From assembly GCA_964478625.1 (NCBI GenBank), contig CAYZJH010000025.1, forward strand, positions 1-44,734: a stretch of DNA of 44,734 nt, in the 5' to 3' direction. The position numbers were made by a program, and so were the translations under genes. A model generated the notes under the pieces. It ran no database searches and was not told the origin of the DNA. It saw only the letters and a list, made by a program, of their open reading frames with translations. The DNA comes from SKZT01 sp964478625 (lineage in GTDB: Bacteria; Desulfobacterota; Desulfobacteria; Desulfobacterales; SKZT01). Below are positions 25,233 to 33,749 of this stretch, piece after piece. Position 1 is the first letter of the stretch, and every line of letters begins with the position of its first letter.

Positions 25233-26342
25233 ATGTTTGAATTTACAATCACTTGCAAGTCTAAAACCGGAAAAGCCAGAACGGGTGAGCTAAAAACCAG
25301 CCACGGTATTGTTGAGACTCCGGTATTTATGCCGGTGGGAACGCTAGGAACCGTCAAGGCATTGTCTCCCGAAGAGCTTCAGGAAATCGGGGCCCAAATC
25401 ATTTTGGGCAATACCTATCATCTTTATTTGAGACCGGGTTGTGATGTGATTAACCGGTTTGGTGGTCTGCATGATTTCATGCATTGGGATCGGGCTATTC
25501 TTACGGATAGTGGCGGATTTCAGGTATTTTCACTTGCCAGACTAGCTAAAATCAAGGAAGAAGGGGTGAGCTTCCAATCTCATATCGACGGTTCAAAACA
25601 CATGCTGACCCCTGAAAGGGCTGTCGAGATTCAACTGGATCTTGGATCCGACATTATCATGTGTCTGGATGACTGTATTCAGTATCCCGCAACCTGGAAT
25701 GAGGCCGACAAGGCCCTTGATCATACACTAAATTGGGCCAAAAGATGTAAACAAGTCTGGGAAACCAAAGCATCGGGCAATAATGCTTTGTTCGGCATTA
25801 TTCAGGGGGGGATGTTCGAAGATCTTCGAAAAAAGTCTGCTGAATCTTTGACGGATATCGGTTTTAGTGGTTATGCTGTTGGAGGTCTGAGTGTGGGTGA
25901 GCCCAAGGAAATGCTTTATGAAATTGGGGAGTTGTCTCTTGCCTGTATTCCTGATGATTTCCCGAAATATATTATGGGCGTGGGAACTCCGGAAGATCTC
26001 GTAGAACTGGTCGGCCTGGGGGCAGATATGTTCGATTGTGTTTTGCCTACCAGAAATGCACGAAACGGCCAGCTGTTTACACCCGGAGGCAATCTGAACA
26101 TATGTAACTCCCGTTTTAAATATGATACCAGCCCTGTTGATGAAAATTGTGATTGCTACACATGCCGCTATTACAGTCGGGCATACCTGAGACACCTTTA
26201 CCTGGCAAGGGAACTGTTGGTGTATCGGTTGAACACCATCCACAATATTCACTTTTTTGTAACGCTAATGAAAGAGATTCGAACGGCTATCAAAGAAAAT
26301 CGATTTAATGAATTCAGAAATCATTTTTATGGGCTGAGGTGA
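25233..26342 (+). CDS. tgt: tRNA-guanine transglycosylase
   Basis: 369 residues. It replaces guanine-34 with preQ1 in tRNAs with GUN anticodons, the step before QueA. The catalytic and substrate sites are plain: LTDSGGFQVFSLA (catalytic Asp), DIIMCLDDC, GGLSVGEPKEMLYE, the second aspartate in DMFDCVLPTRNARNGQLFT, and the zinc site CDCYTCRYYSRAYLRHL with a later histidine in NIHFF. All are in family order at normal length. It lies in the same transcript as queA. Confidence 0.97.
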   Translation: MFEFTITCKSKTGKARTGELKTSHGIVETPVFMPVGTLGTVKALSPEELQEIGAQIILGNTYHLYLRPGCDVINRFGGLHDFMHWDRAILTDSGGFQVFSLARLAKIKEEGVSFQSHIDGSKHMLTPERAVEIQLDLGSDIIMCLDDCIQYPATWNEADKALDHTLNWAKRCKQVWETKASGNNALFGIIQGGMFEDLRKKSAESLTDIGFSGYAVGGLSVGEPKEMLYEIGELSLACIPDDFPKYIMGVGTPEDLVELVGLGADMFDCVLPTRNARNGQLFTPGGNLNICNSRFKYDTSPVDENCDCYTCRYYSRAYLRHLYLARELLVYRLNTIHNIHFFVTLMKEIRTAIKENRFNEFRNHFYGLR

Positions 26343-26430
26343 TGTTGAAACTTGAAAACCTGACTCCAACATGTAACAATTTCAACACATGGGTAATATT
26401 TCCAAAATTAAAAAGAAAAGGGGTGTAATT

Positions 26431-26649
26431 ATGAAAGAGAAAGTACAAGCGGTAATGGATAAAATTCGGCCGATGCTCCAGGCGGATGGTGGAGATGTTG
26501 AGCTGGTAGATGTGGAAAACGGCATTGTCAAGGTGCGGTTAACAGGAGCATGTAAGGGCTGCCCCATGTCTCAGATGACCTTGAAAAATGGAATTGAAAG
26601 GCTTTTGAAAAAAGAGATTCCTGAAGTTAAGAGCGTCGAATCGGTTTAA
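26431..26649 (+). CDS. NifU C-terminal domain Fe-S scaffold protein
   Basis: 72 residues from the ATG at 26431, preceded by AAGGGGT; an ATG 14 codons earlier adds an untypical lysine-rich tail. It consists only of the NifU C-terminal (Nfu) domain: IRPMLQADGGDVELVDVENG, then CKGCPMSQMTLKNGIE, with the cluster-binding pair C41-x-x-C44. Such proteins assemble and deliver 4Fe-4S clusters. It follows tgt by 88 bases and is closed by an intrinsic terminator, so it may be the last gene of the queA transcript. Confidence 0.92.
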   Translation: MKEKVQAVMDKIRPMLQADGGDVELVDVENGIVKVRLTGACKGCPMSQMTLKNGIERLLKKEIPEVKSVESV

Positions 26650-26704
26650 GAGTTGTTTTGTAAAAGCTCAAAACAGATTCGGATTAAAATTCCAAAACAT
26701 GTTC

Positions 26705-26752
26705 AAAATCCCCCCGACCCGCTTTCAAAGACGGCATTCAGGGGGATTTTTT
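26705..26752 (+). terminator. Rho-independent terminator after the NifU-like gene
   Basis: AAAATCCCCC (26705-26714) pairs perfectly with GGGGGATTTT (26741-26750), with the T-run extending to 26752. The large loop contains a small secondary stem. It lies 56 bases past the NifU-like stop and ahead of the aminotransferase. Confidence 0.85.
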
Positions 26753-26799
26753 AAATATTCTGGAATATCCGGCCAATTTATATCATGGGGGAGCAAAAA

Positions 26800-27981
26800 A
26801 TGACTGTGGCGGTAAAAATAGCAGGTTTCATGGAAAAATCCTCATGGATTCGAAAAATGTTCGAAGAAGGTGCGCGATTAAAAGCCGAACATGGTTCTGA
26901 AAACGTGTTTGATTTCAGCCTGGGAAATCCCAATGTTTCGCCTCCAATGGATTTTATGCGGGTTTTAAAAGAGACGGTCGACTCTCTTCGACCAACAGAC
27001 CATGCGTACATGCCGAATGCAGGATATCCTCCGGTACGGATGTCTGTTGCGAAATATGCTTCGCAGGAACATGGAATCGACATCATGCCCGATGATGTTA
27101 TTATGACTTGCGGTGCTGCAGGAGCCCTCAATGTGATCCTAAAAACCATTTTAAATCCCGGCGAAGAAATAGTCACTCCGGCGCCTTATTTTGTTGAATA
27201 CGTATTCTATGCGGATAATCATGGAGGAATATTAAAAACCGTATCTACCAATTCCGATTTTACACTGGATTTGGATGCCATATCCCGGGTCTTGACCGAC
27301 AAGACAAAGGCTGTTCTGATCAACTCACCCAACAATCCAACAGGCCAAATCTATTCTGAAAAAAGCCTGCAGGATCTTGGAAATCTCCTGAAAGAAAAAA
27401 GTAAACAATTTGGAACCATCATTTACCTCATCTCCGATGAACCCTATCGTAAGATTGTGTATGACGACCACAAGGTGCCCAGTATTTTTTTATGTTACCC
27501 TGAAAGTATCGTGGCCACCTCATATTCCAAGGATTTTTCAATTCCGGGAGAGCGTATCGGATACATTGCAGTCAGCCCCAATGTAACCCACAAAAAAGAT
27601 TTGATCGCAGGCATGACTCTGGCCAACCGTATTTTAGGTTTTGTCAATGCCCCTGCTTTAATGCAAAGAGTTGTTGCTCAGCTCCAGGGAGTTTCCGTCA
27701 ATATCAATGAATATTCACGCAAAAGAGATCTGCTGTGCAATGGCCTGAAAGCATGCGGATATCGGTTCACAAAACCGCCGGGCGCATTTTATCTCTTTCC
27801 TGAAACCCCGATACCTGATGATGTGGCTTTTGTCAGGGCGCTTCAGGAAGAATTTATTCTCACGGTTCCCGGTATCGGTTTTGGAGGTCCCGGGCATTTT
27901 CGTATTTCATATTGTGTGGATGATGAAACCATTACCCGGGCTATGCCAGGATTTAAAAGGGTCATGGAAAGGTTCATTTAA
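26800..27981 (+). CDS. PLP-dependent aminotransferase, class I/II
   Basis: 393 residues from the ATG at 26800, which follows GGGGGAG at a 6-base distance; that purine run overlaps an earlier ATG at 26785, which is less likely. Fold-type I motifs: FSLGNPNVSPP, HAYMPNAGYPPVR, MTCGAAGALNVILKTIL, INSPNNPTGQIY, ISDEPYRKIVYD, the PLP-binding Lys244 in ATSYSKDFSIPGERIGY, and GHFRISYC with the carboxylate-binding arginine. It belongs to the aspartate/aromatic aminotransferase group; substrate not decidable. It is encoded just before the methylmalonyl-CoA genes, 38 bases ahead of the epimerase, possibly in one transcript. Confidence 0.9.
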   Translation: MTVAVKIAGFMEKSSWIRKMFEEGARLKAEHGSENVFDFSLGNPNVSPPMDFMRVLKETVDSLRPTDHAYMPNAGYPPVRMSVAKYASQEHGIDIMPDDVIMTCGAAGALNVILKTILNPGEEIVTPAPYFVEYVFYADNHGGILKTVSTNSDFTLDLDAISRVLTDKTKAVLINSPNNPTGQIYSEKSLQDLGNLLKEKSKQFGTIIYLISDEPYRKIVYDDHKVPSIFLCYPESIVATSYSKDFSIPGERIGYIAVSPNVTHKKDLIAGMTLANRILGFVNAPALMQRVVAQLQGVSVNINEYSRKRDLLCNGLKACGYRFTKPPGAFYLFPETPIPDDVAFVRALQEEFILTVPGIGFGGPGHFRISYCVDDETITRAMPGFKRVMERFI

Positions 27982-28019
27982 TTTAGACAACACTGTTTAT
28001 GATTTGAAAGGAGAGTTGG

Positions 28020-28421
28020 ATGAAAATTTTAAAAATCGATCATCTGGGAATCGCCGTTAAAAGCATTGATGATGGAAAAAACTTTTGGACCGATGTTCTG
28101 GGCCTTCCTTTTGAAGGTTCTGAGACGGTTCAGGAACAAAAGGTCACCACCGCATTTTTTCCCGTAGGGGAGAGTGAAGTCGAATTGCTGGAGTCTACCG
28201 CTCCGGATGGTCCCATTGCCAAATATTTGGAAAAGAAAGGCGAGGGAATCCAGCATGTGGCTTTCAGGGTAGAAAATATTGATGAGGCTCTGGCTGAACT
28301 CAAACAAAAAGGAATTCGTCTAATTGATGAGAAACCCCGGATTGGTGCGGGTGGGGCAAAAATTGCGTTCCTGCATCCGAAATCCACCAACGGAGTTCTT
28401 GTGGAACTATGTGAAAGATAA
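28020..28421 (+). CDS. mce: Methylmalonyl-CoA epimerase
   Basis: 133 residues, vicinal-oxygen-chelate fold. It interconverts (S)- and (R)-methylmalonyl-CoA, the step between propionyl-CoA carboxylase/transcarboxylase and the mutase. Visible metal ligands: His8 (KIDHLGIAV), His79 (GIQHVAFRV) and Glu129 (VLVELCE), with GGAKIAFLHPKSTNGVLVEL as the family signature. AAAGGAGA lies about 7 bases ahead of the ATG. It opens the methylmalonyl-CoA gene set. Confidence 0.95.
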   Translation: MKILKIDHLGIAVKSIDDGKNFWTDVLGLPFEGSETVQEQKVTTAFFPVGESEVELLESTAPDGPIAKYLEKKGEGIQHVAFRVENIDEALAELKQKGIRLIDEKPRIGAGGAKIAFLHPKSTNGVLVELCER

Positions 28422-28448
28422 AGTTTGGCATATCCTTTGGTTTTTCAA

Positions 28449-28475
28449 TTGACATCTGTTCGAGTTTCTTATAAG
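28449..28475 (+). promoter_or_regulatory. Possible promoter ahead of the mutase gene
   Basis: TTGACA (28449-28454) and TATAAG (28470-28475), with a somewhat short 15-base spacer. It sits directly ahead of the palindrome at 28485, an arrangement that would let a repressor block transcription of the mutase operon. Confidence 0.4.
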
Positions 28476-28484
28476 GAAGATTTT

Positions 28485-28502
28485 TGACTGAGCGCTCGTT
28501 CA
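28485..28502. promoter_or_regulatory. TetR-family-like operator palindrome
   Basis: TGACTGAGCGCTCGTTCA: 18 bases, 8 of 10 half-site positions symmetrical, centred on the perfect GAGCGCTC. The TGAnnGAGCG half-site resembles sites bound by TetR-family regulators of acyl-CoA and fatty-acid metabolism. It lies about 67 bases ahead of the mutase ATG and just downstream of a possible promoter. No TetR gene is in the window. Confidence 0.45.
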
Positions 28503-28568
28503 CTAAAAAAACCGAATAATTGAAATTCGAAATCAATTTGTACAATTAAGAATTTTAAGGAGTATGCC

Positions 28569-30701
28569 ATGACTGAACATCCGGACAAAAATAAATGGGT
28601 GGAGCTTGCCAAAAAGCAGATGAAAGGCAGGTCTCCGGAAGAGTTGGTTTGGGAAACCCCGGAGGGTATTAAAGTAAAGCCGCTTTATACCGCCGAAGAC
28701 CTGGAAGCATTGGAAAATGCCAATACCCTTCCGGGATTCCCTCCTTATGTCCGGGGTCCTATGGCCACCATGTATGCCGGAAGGCCCTGGACTATCCGGC
28801 AATATGCCGGTTTTTCAACCGCCAAGGAATCCAATGCCTTTTACAGAAGGTGTCTGGCAGGAGGACAGAAAGGACTCTCAGTCGCCTTTGATTTGGCAAC
28901 CCATCGCGGATACGATTCGGACCACCCCAGAGTCCGGGGCGATATCGGTAAAGCAGGAGTCGCCATCGATTCCATCGAAGATATGAAAATACTCTTCGAT
29001 CAGATCCCGCTGGATAAAATGACCGTGTCCATGACCATGAATGGAGCGGTTTTGCCGATACTTGCAGGCTATATCGTGGCTGCTGAGGAGCAGGGAGTTA
29101 AACAGGAGCAGTTAGCCGGTACCATCCAGAACGACATTCTCAAAGAATATCTCACCCGTAATACTTATATTTATCCGCCGGAACCCTCCATGAGGATCGT
29201 CTCCGACATTATCGGCTATTGCTCTAAACACATGCCCCGGTACAATACCATCAGTATAAGCGGGTATCATATGATGGAAGCCGGGGCAAACTCTGTTTTA
29301 CAGTGCGCTTTTACCCTGGCGGATGGAGTTGAATATGTCAGGGCAGCCATTAAAGCGGGGCTGGATATTGATGCTTTTGCGCCCAGACTTTCTTTTTTCT
29401 TTGGGGTGGGTATGAACTTTTTTATGGAAATTGCCATGCTTCGGGCAGCCAGATTCCTCTGGCATCGGCTCATGAGTCAATTCAACCCCAAAGACCCCCG
29501 CTCCAGTATGCTCAGGACCCATGTGCAGACCTCCGGCTGGTCTTTGACTGCGCAAGATCCTTACAACAACATCATTCGAACCACATTGGAGGCATTGGCG
29601 GCTGCACTGGGCGGAACCCAGTCGCTTCATACCAATTCATTTGATGAAGCTGTCGGCTTGCCCACGGATTTCAGTGCGAGAATTGCCAGAAATACGCAAC
29701 TGATTATCCAGGAAGAATCCAAGATTTGCCATGTGGTTGATCCCATGGGAGGTTCTTATTATGTGGAAGCTTTGACTAATGCCATTGTCAATGAAGCCCA
29801 AAAAATTATCGATGAAGTGGAACAAATGGGTGGCATGGCCAAAGCCATTGGAACCGGTTGGCCCAAGATGCGCATTGAGGAATCAGCCGCACGCCGGCAG
29901 GCCCAGATAGATCGCGGAAGTGAAATTATCGTTGGGGTTAATAAATATCAGCTTAAGGATGAAAAGCTTGATCTTGAAGTTCTGGAAGTACCTGAGGCCG
30001 TTCGCGATGAACAGATTTCACGGTTGAAAGAAATTAAAACCAAAAGAGATAATGAGGCCGTGAAAAGGGCTTTGGAAGCGATTACCAAAGCAGCTGAAAC
30101 AGGAGAAAACCTTTTGGCTGCATGTATCCCGGCGGTCCGGGCAAGAGCTACGGTGGGAGAAATTTCAGATGCCATGGAGAAAGTATTCGGTCGGTATGTA
30201 GCAACGACGCAATGTATTTCAGGCGTTTATGCAGCGGAATTTGGAGACAGTGAAATTATTGATGCGATCAGGAAACGAACCCAGGAATTTTTGGAAAAAG
30301 AAGGAAGACGTCCAAGAATTCTTCTGACCAAAATGGGACAGGACGGCCATGACCGTGGCATTAAAGTGGTGGCTACTGCTTTTGCCGATCTGGGCTTTGA
30401 TGTGGATATCAGTCCGATGTTTCAAACCCCGGAAGAGGCCGCAAAAATGGCTGTGGAAAATGATGTCCACGTTGTGGGGGCGTCCAGCCTGGCGGCAGGT
30501 CATAAGGCCCTGGTTCCTGAACTTATCGAACATCTGAAAAAAGAGGGAGGAGATGATATCCTCGTGGTTGTAGGGGGAGTGATTCCTCCAGGGGACTACC
30601 AGTTTCTCTATGATAAGGGGGTTTCCTGTATATTCGGACCGGGCACACCGATTACCCAATCGGTAAACCAGGTATTGAACGCTCTGGATAAACGTAAATA
30701 A
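28569..30701 (+). CDS. Methylmalonyl-CoA mutase, catalytic plus B12-binding domains
   Basis: 710 residues in one chain. It interconverts (R)-methylmalonyl-CoA and succinyl-CoA through adenosylcobalamin. The N-terminal TIM-barrel part contains MYAGRPWTIRQYAGFSTAKE, GLSVAFDLATHRGYDSDHP, SISGYHMMEAGA and QTSGWSLTAQDPYNN; the C-terminal part (from about residue 570) is the cobalamin domain with D592-G-H594-D-R-G597 (KMGQDGHDRG), His594 being the lower axial ligand. AAGGAG precedes the ATG by 6 bases. The stop overlaps the start of the meaB gene (TAATG). Length and order match the large-subunit type, which can act as homodimer or pair with an inactive small subunit; no small-subunit gene is adjacent. 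Confidence 0.96.
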   Translation: MTEHPDKNKWVELAKKQMKGRSPEELVWETPEGIKVKPLYTAEDLEALENANTLPGFPPYVRGPMATMYAGRPWTIRQYAGFSTAKESNAFYRRCLAGGQKGLSVAFDLATHRGYDSDHPRVRGDIGKAGVAIDSIEDMKILFDQIPLDKMTVSMTMNGAVLPILAGYIVAAEEQGVKQEQLAGTIQNDILKEYLTRNTYIYPPEPSMRIVSDIIGYCSKHMPRYNTISISGYHMMEAGANSVLQCAFTLADGVEYVRAAIKAGLDIDAFAPRLSFFFGVGMNFFMEIAMLRAARFLWHRLMSQFNPKDPRSSMLRTHVQTSGWSLTAQDPYNNIIRTTLEALAAALGGTQSLHTNSFDEAVGLPTDFSARIARNTQLIIQEESKICHVVDPMGGSYYVEALTNAIVNEAQKIIDEVEQMGGMAKAIGTGWPKMRIEESAARRQAQIDRGSEIIVGVNKYQLKDEKLDLEVLEVPEAVRDEQISRLKEIKTKRDNEAVKRALEAITKAAETGENLLAACIPAVRARATVGEISDAMEKVFGRYVATTQCISGVYAAEFGDSEIIDAIRKRTQEFLEKEGRRPRILLTKMGQDGHDRGIKVVATAFADLGFDVDISPMFQTPEEAAKMAVENDVHVVGASSLAAGHKALVPELIEHLKKEGGDDILVVVGGVIPPGDYQFLYDKGVSCIFGPGTPITQSVNQVLNALDKRK

Positions 30702-31684
30702 TGTCGGATGATCCCCAGAAATATATCGATGGTGTGCTTGGGGGAAACCGAAGGATCCTGGCCAAAACCATTACCTTGATAGAAAGTTCTCTGGAATCTC
30801 ATCGGAAAACAGCCCGAAGGATCCTTGAAAAACTTCTTCCTCACTCCGGACATGGGGTACGCATTGGAATCACCGGTGTACCCGGGGTGGGAAAGAGCAC
30901 TTTTATAGAGAGTTTTGGCCTGTATCTGGCGGAAAAGGGGCATAGGATAGCGGTTCTGGCGGTGGATCCCAGCAGTACTCGAAGCGGCGGAAGTGTCATG
31001 GCAGACAAAACCCGCATGGAAAAATTGTCTGTTCATCCCAACGCCTACATTCGGCCATCTCCCTCCGGGGGGGCATTGGGGGGGGTGGCCTCCAAAACAA
31101 GAGAAACCATGCTTGTTTGTGAGGCAGCCGGTTTTGATGTGCTTATCATCGAAACGGTCGGAGTCGGCCAATCCGAGATCACAGTGGCTTCCATGGTGGA
31201 TTTTTTCCTGGTTTTAATGCTTGCAGGGGCGGGTGACGAGCTTCAGGGAATCAAGAAAGGTATTCTGGAAATTGCCGATGCCATCGCGGTCAATAAAGCT
31301 GATGGCGATAATATACAAAAAGCGGAACAGGCCAAAAAAGCATATGAGTATGCCTTTAATCTGCTGACACCTGTTTCGAAGTTGTGGTCTCCTCCTGTTC
31401 TGACCTGCAGTGCAAAGGAAATGACCGGTATCCCTCAGATATGGGAAACCATTCTGGACCACAGGAAAAGGTTCATAGATGCAGGGGATTTTGATTCCAA
31501 AAGAAAACAACAGTCGCTATCGTGGATGTGGTCTCTTGTGGAGGAGGGGCTGAAGGAAAGATTTCGCAGAAACCCTGAAGTTAAAAAGTGCCTTCGCAAA
31601 ATTTCCAAAAAAGTTGAGGAGGGAACCTTTGCGCCGACCCTTGCCGCTGAAGAACTTCTGTCATGCCTAGATCAGAAACCTTAA
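30701..31684 (+). CDS. meaB: MeaB/ArgK-type GTPase, mutase chaperone
   Basis: 327 residues. G3E-family GTPase that guards methylmalonyl-CoA mutase, gating cobalamin loading and removal of inactive cofactor. Walker A is GITGVPGVGKST (Lys65); LAVDPSSTRSGGSVMADKTR, TVGVGQSEITVASMVDFF, then NKADGDN give the remaining nucleotide-binding motifs. Its start overlaps the stop of the mutase gene by one base (TAATG), so the two are translationally coupled, as usual for this pair. Confidence 0.95.
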   Translation: MSDDPQKYIDGVLGGNRRILAKTITLIESSLESHRKTARRILEKLLPHSGHGVRIGITGVPGVGKSTFIESFGLYLAEKGHRIAVLAVDPSSTRSGGSVMADKTRMEKLSVHPNAYIRPSPSGGALGGVASKTRETMLVCEAAGFDVLIIETVGVGQSEITVASMVDFFLVLMLAGAGDELQGIKKGILEIADAIAVNKADGDNIQKAEQAKKAYEYAFNLLTPVSKLWSPPVLTCSAKEMTGIPQIWETILDHRKRFIDAGDFDSKRKQQSLSWMWSLVEEGLKERFRRNPEVKKCLRKISKKVEEGTFAPTLAAEELLSCLDQKP

Positions 31685-31750
31685 TCGTTTCAGTGAACGT
31701 TATTAAAATTTTGAATTACAATATGATAAAGCAGAGGAAAGGAAGGTCCC

Positions 31751-33304
31751 ATGGGAATTGTTCAGGATAAAATCAAGGATCTGAAAGAACGGGAGGAAAA
31801 GATTCGGCAAATGGGCGGTGAGAAAGCCGTTGCAAAACAACATGGCGAAGGAAAACTCACAGCCAGGGAACGTCTGGATCTGCTTTTCGATCCCGGTACT
31901 TTCCGGGAATTGGATATGTTTGTCAGCCACCGATGTGTCAATTTCGGTATGGAAAAAGTGGAGATACCCTCGGATGGCGTCATTACCGGTCATGGACTCA
32001 TTAATGGCCGCCCGGTTTTTGCCTTTGCACAGGATTTTACTTCCAGAGCCGGAAGCCTGGGGGAGATGCACGCTAAAAAGATTTGTAAAGTCATGGATCT
32101 TGCGCTAAAGGCCGGGGCGCCTTTTGTGGGAATTAACGATTCGGGCGGTGCACGAATACAGGAAGGAGTGGATGCCCTGTCCGGGTACGGACAAATTTTT
32201 TATCGCAATTCCATTTCATCCGGAGTCATCCCTCAGATTTCCGCCATCATGGGCACAACAGCCGGAGGTGCGGTCTATTCACCGGCTATGACCGATTTTA
32301 TTTTCATGGTGAAAAAAACCAGTTTCATGTTTATTACCGGCCCCCAGGTCATCAAATCCGTGACAGGAGAAGAAATTTCTTTTGAAGAACTTGGCGGAGC
32401 CATGACTCACAACGAAAAAAGCGGTGTGGCTCATTTTGCCTGCGAAAACGACCAGGATGCCATTGACCGGATTAAAGAACTTCTGTCTTATCTTCCCTCC
32501 AATAACATGGAAGATCCCCCGATCATAGATACCGGCGACGATCCCAGGCGGGAGAATCCCGAACTGGATTCCATCGTCCCGGATAATCCGAATCAGTTTT
32601 ATGATATGAAAAATGTGATTCGCTCAATTGTGGACAATGGAGACTTTTTTGAACCCCATCAGTATTTTGCCACCAATATCATTGTCTGTTTTGCCCGTTT
32701 AAATGGTAGAACCATCGGTATTATCGCCAACCAGCCTGCGAGTCTTGCCGGGTGTCTGGATATCGATGCATCGGATAAAGCCACCCGGTTTATTCGCTTT
32801 TGTGATGCATTCAATATCCCGTTGCTAACCATTGCGGATGTCCCGGGTTACCTTCCGGGAAGCAACCAGGAGTGGGGAGGAATAATCCGGCATGGAGCCA
32901 AATTGCTCTGGTGTTATTCAGAAGCTACAGTTCCCAAATTGCTTCTGGTAACCCGAAAAGATTATGGTGGATCCTATTTGGCCATGTGCTCAAGAGATCT
33001 GGGCGCAGACATGGCTTTTGCCTGGCCCACTGCGGAAATTGCCGTTATGGGTGCTGAAGGTGCCGCTAATGTTATCCATCGCAAAGAAATTCAGGATGCC
33101 GAAGATAAGGCCGCTAAACGGAAAGAAAAGATTCAGGAATATAAGGATCTTTTTTCCAATCCCTACTGTGCTGCTGCACGGGGATATATCGATGCGGTAA
33201 TTGTTCCGCGTGAAACCAGACCGCGACTTATCGAGGCTCTGGAAATCATGTGTACCAAGCGCGAGACCCGACCACCTAAAAAGCATGGAAATATACCTGC
33301 ATAA
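31751..33304 (+). CDS. Acyl-CoA carboxylase/transcarboxylase carboxyltransferase subunit (PccB/MmdA type)
   Basis: 517 residues, crotonase-fold carboxyltransferase. It moves carboxyl between biotin and propionyl-CoA/methylmalonyl-CoA. Motifs: EGKLTARERLDLLFDPGTF, the acyl-CoA oxyanion segment GINDSGGARIQEGVDALSGY, GTTAGGAVYSPAMTDFIFMV, biotin-site IPLLTIADVPGYLPGSNQEW, KDYGGSYLAMCSRDLGADM and FAWPTAEIAVMGAEGAANV. An AGGAAAGGAAGG run precedes the ATG. It may serve the biotin carboxylase at the left edge, or act as the 12S subunit of a transcarboxylase with the biotin/5S fusion at 33750; the neighbouring small subunit and 5S-type gene favour the second in this operon. Confidence 0.93.
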   Translation: MGIVQDKIKDLKEREEKIRQMGGEKAVAKQHGEGKLTARERLDLLFDPGTFRELDMFVSHRCVNFGMEKVEIPSDGVITGHGLINGRPVFAFAQDFTSRAGSLGEMHAKKICKVMDLALKAGAPFVGINDSGGARIQEGVDALSGYGQIFYRNSISSGVIPQISAIMGTTAGGAVYSPAMTDFIFMVKKTSFMFITGPQVIKSVTGEEISFEELGGAMTHNEKSGVAHFACENDQDAIDRIKELLSYLPSNNMEDPPIIDTGDDPRRENPELDSIVPDNPNQFYDMKNVIRSIVDNGDFFEPHQYFATNIIVCFARLNGRTIGIIANQPASLAGCLDIDASDKATRFIRFCDAFNIPLLTIADVPGYLPGSNQEWGGIIRHGAKLLWCYSEATVPKLLLVTRKDYGGSYLAMCSRDLGADMAFAWPTAEIAVMGAEGAANVIHRKEIQDAEDKAAKRKEKIQEYKDLFSNPYCAAARGYIDAVIVPRETRPRLIEALEIMCTKRETRPPKKHGNIPA

Positions 33305-33331
33305 ATCCGAAAACAGCAAACAATAACTCCA

Positions 33332-33571
33332 ATGGGTGTTCCTATGGAAAAAAATAAAAAAATGATTGCCGCTGTTTCCGCGGTGTTGAGTTACCTGAAA
33401 GAAGAAGATGAGCTGAAAGCTATCTGCATGCAAAAGTTTGCTCAGCCCGATGTTTCCGTTTCTTCTCAAGTTCCCGCCCTTTCAGTGACTGCGGGACAAT
33501 GGGCTGCAAGCGGACGTTATGATCAGATGCAAATCCGTACAATGATGCAGATGAAAGCATTTCACAGATAA
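33332..33571 (+). CDS. Small accessory subunit of the carboxyltransferase complex (inferred)
   Basis: 79 residues, with a second possible start at 33344 (MEKNKKMIAAVSAVLSYLKE) that fits related proteins better; neither has a strong ribosome binding site. The N-terminal helix IAAVSAVLSYLKEEDEL and the C-terminal segment AASGRYDQMQIRTMMQMKAF resemble the C-terminal tail of small decarboxylase/carboxylase subunits (OadG or delta type), which dock onto the carboxyltransferase. No transmembrane helix is present, unlike true OadG. Position, 27 bases after the carboxyltransferase beta gene, fits a structural partner. Confidence 0.6.
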   Translation: MGVPMEKNKKMIAAVSAVLSYLKEEDELKAICMQKFAQPDVSVSSQVPALSVTAGQWAASGRYDQMQIRTMMQMKAFHR

Positions 33572-33610
33572 TCATAATGAGTGCGCTAAAGCCCAAAAGT
33601 CGTATTTCAT

Positions 33611-33679
33611 GTCATTCCGGCGAAGACCGGAATGCAGCGATTCAGATCGATTCCGGATTCCGGCTTTCGCCGGAATGAC
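33611..33679. repeat. REP-like inverted repeat (GTCATTCCGGCGAA type)
   Basis: GTCATTCCGGCGAAGACCGG at 33611-33630 recurs inverted at 33657-33679, differing at a few positions, and would fold into a long hairpin. It lies between the small-subunit gene and the 5S/biotin gene and resembles dispersed extragenic palindromes. A related copy is at 36006-36100. Confidence 0.7.
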
Positions 33680-33749
33680 GAAATGGATGCTTTTTGGGAT
33701 AATATCAAATAGAGTTCACATAATTTAAATATAAGAGGAGAACCTGAAC

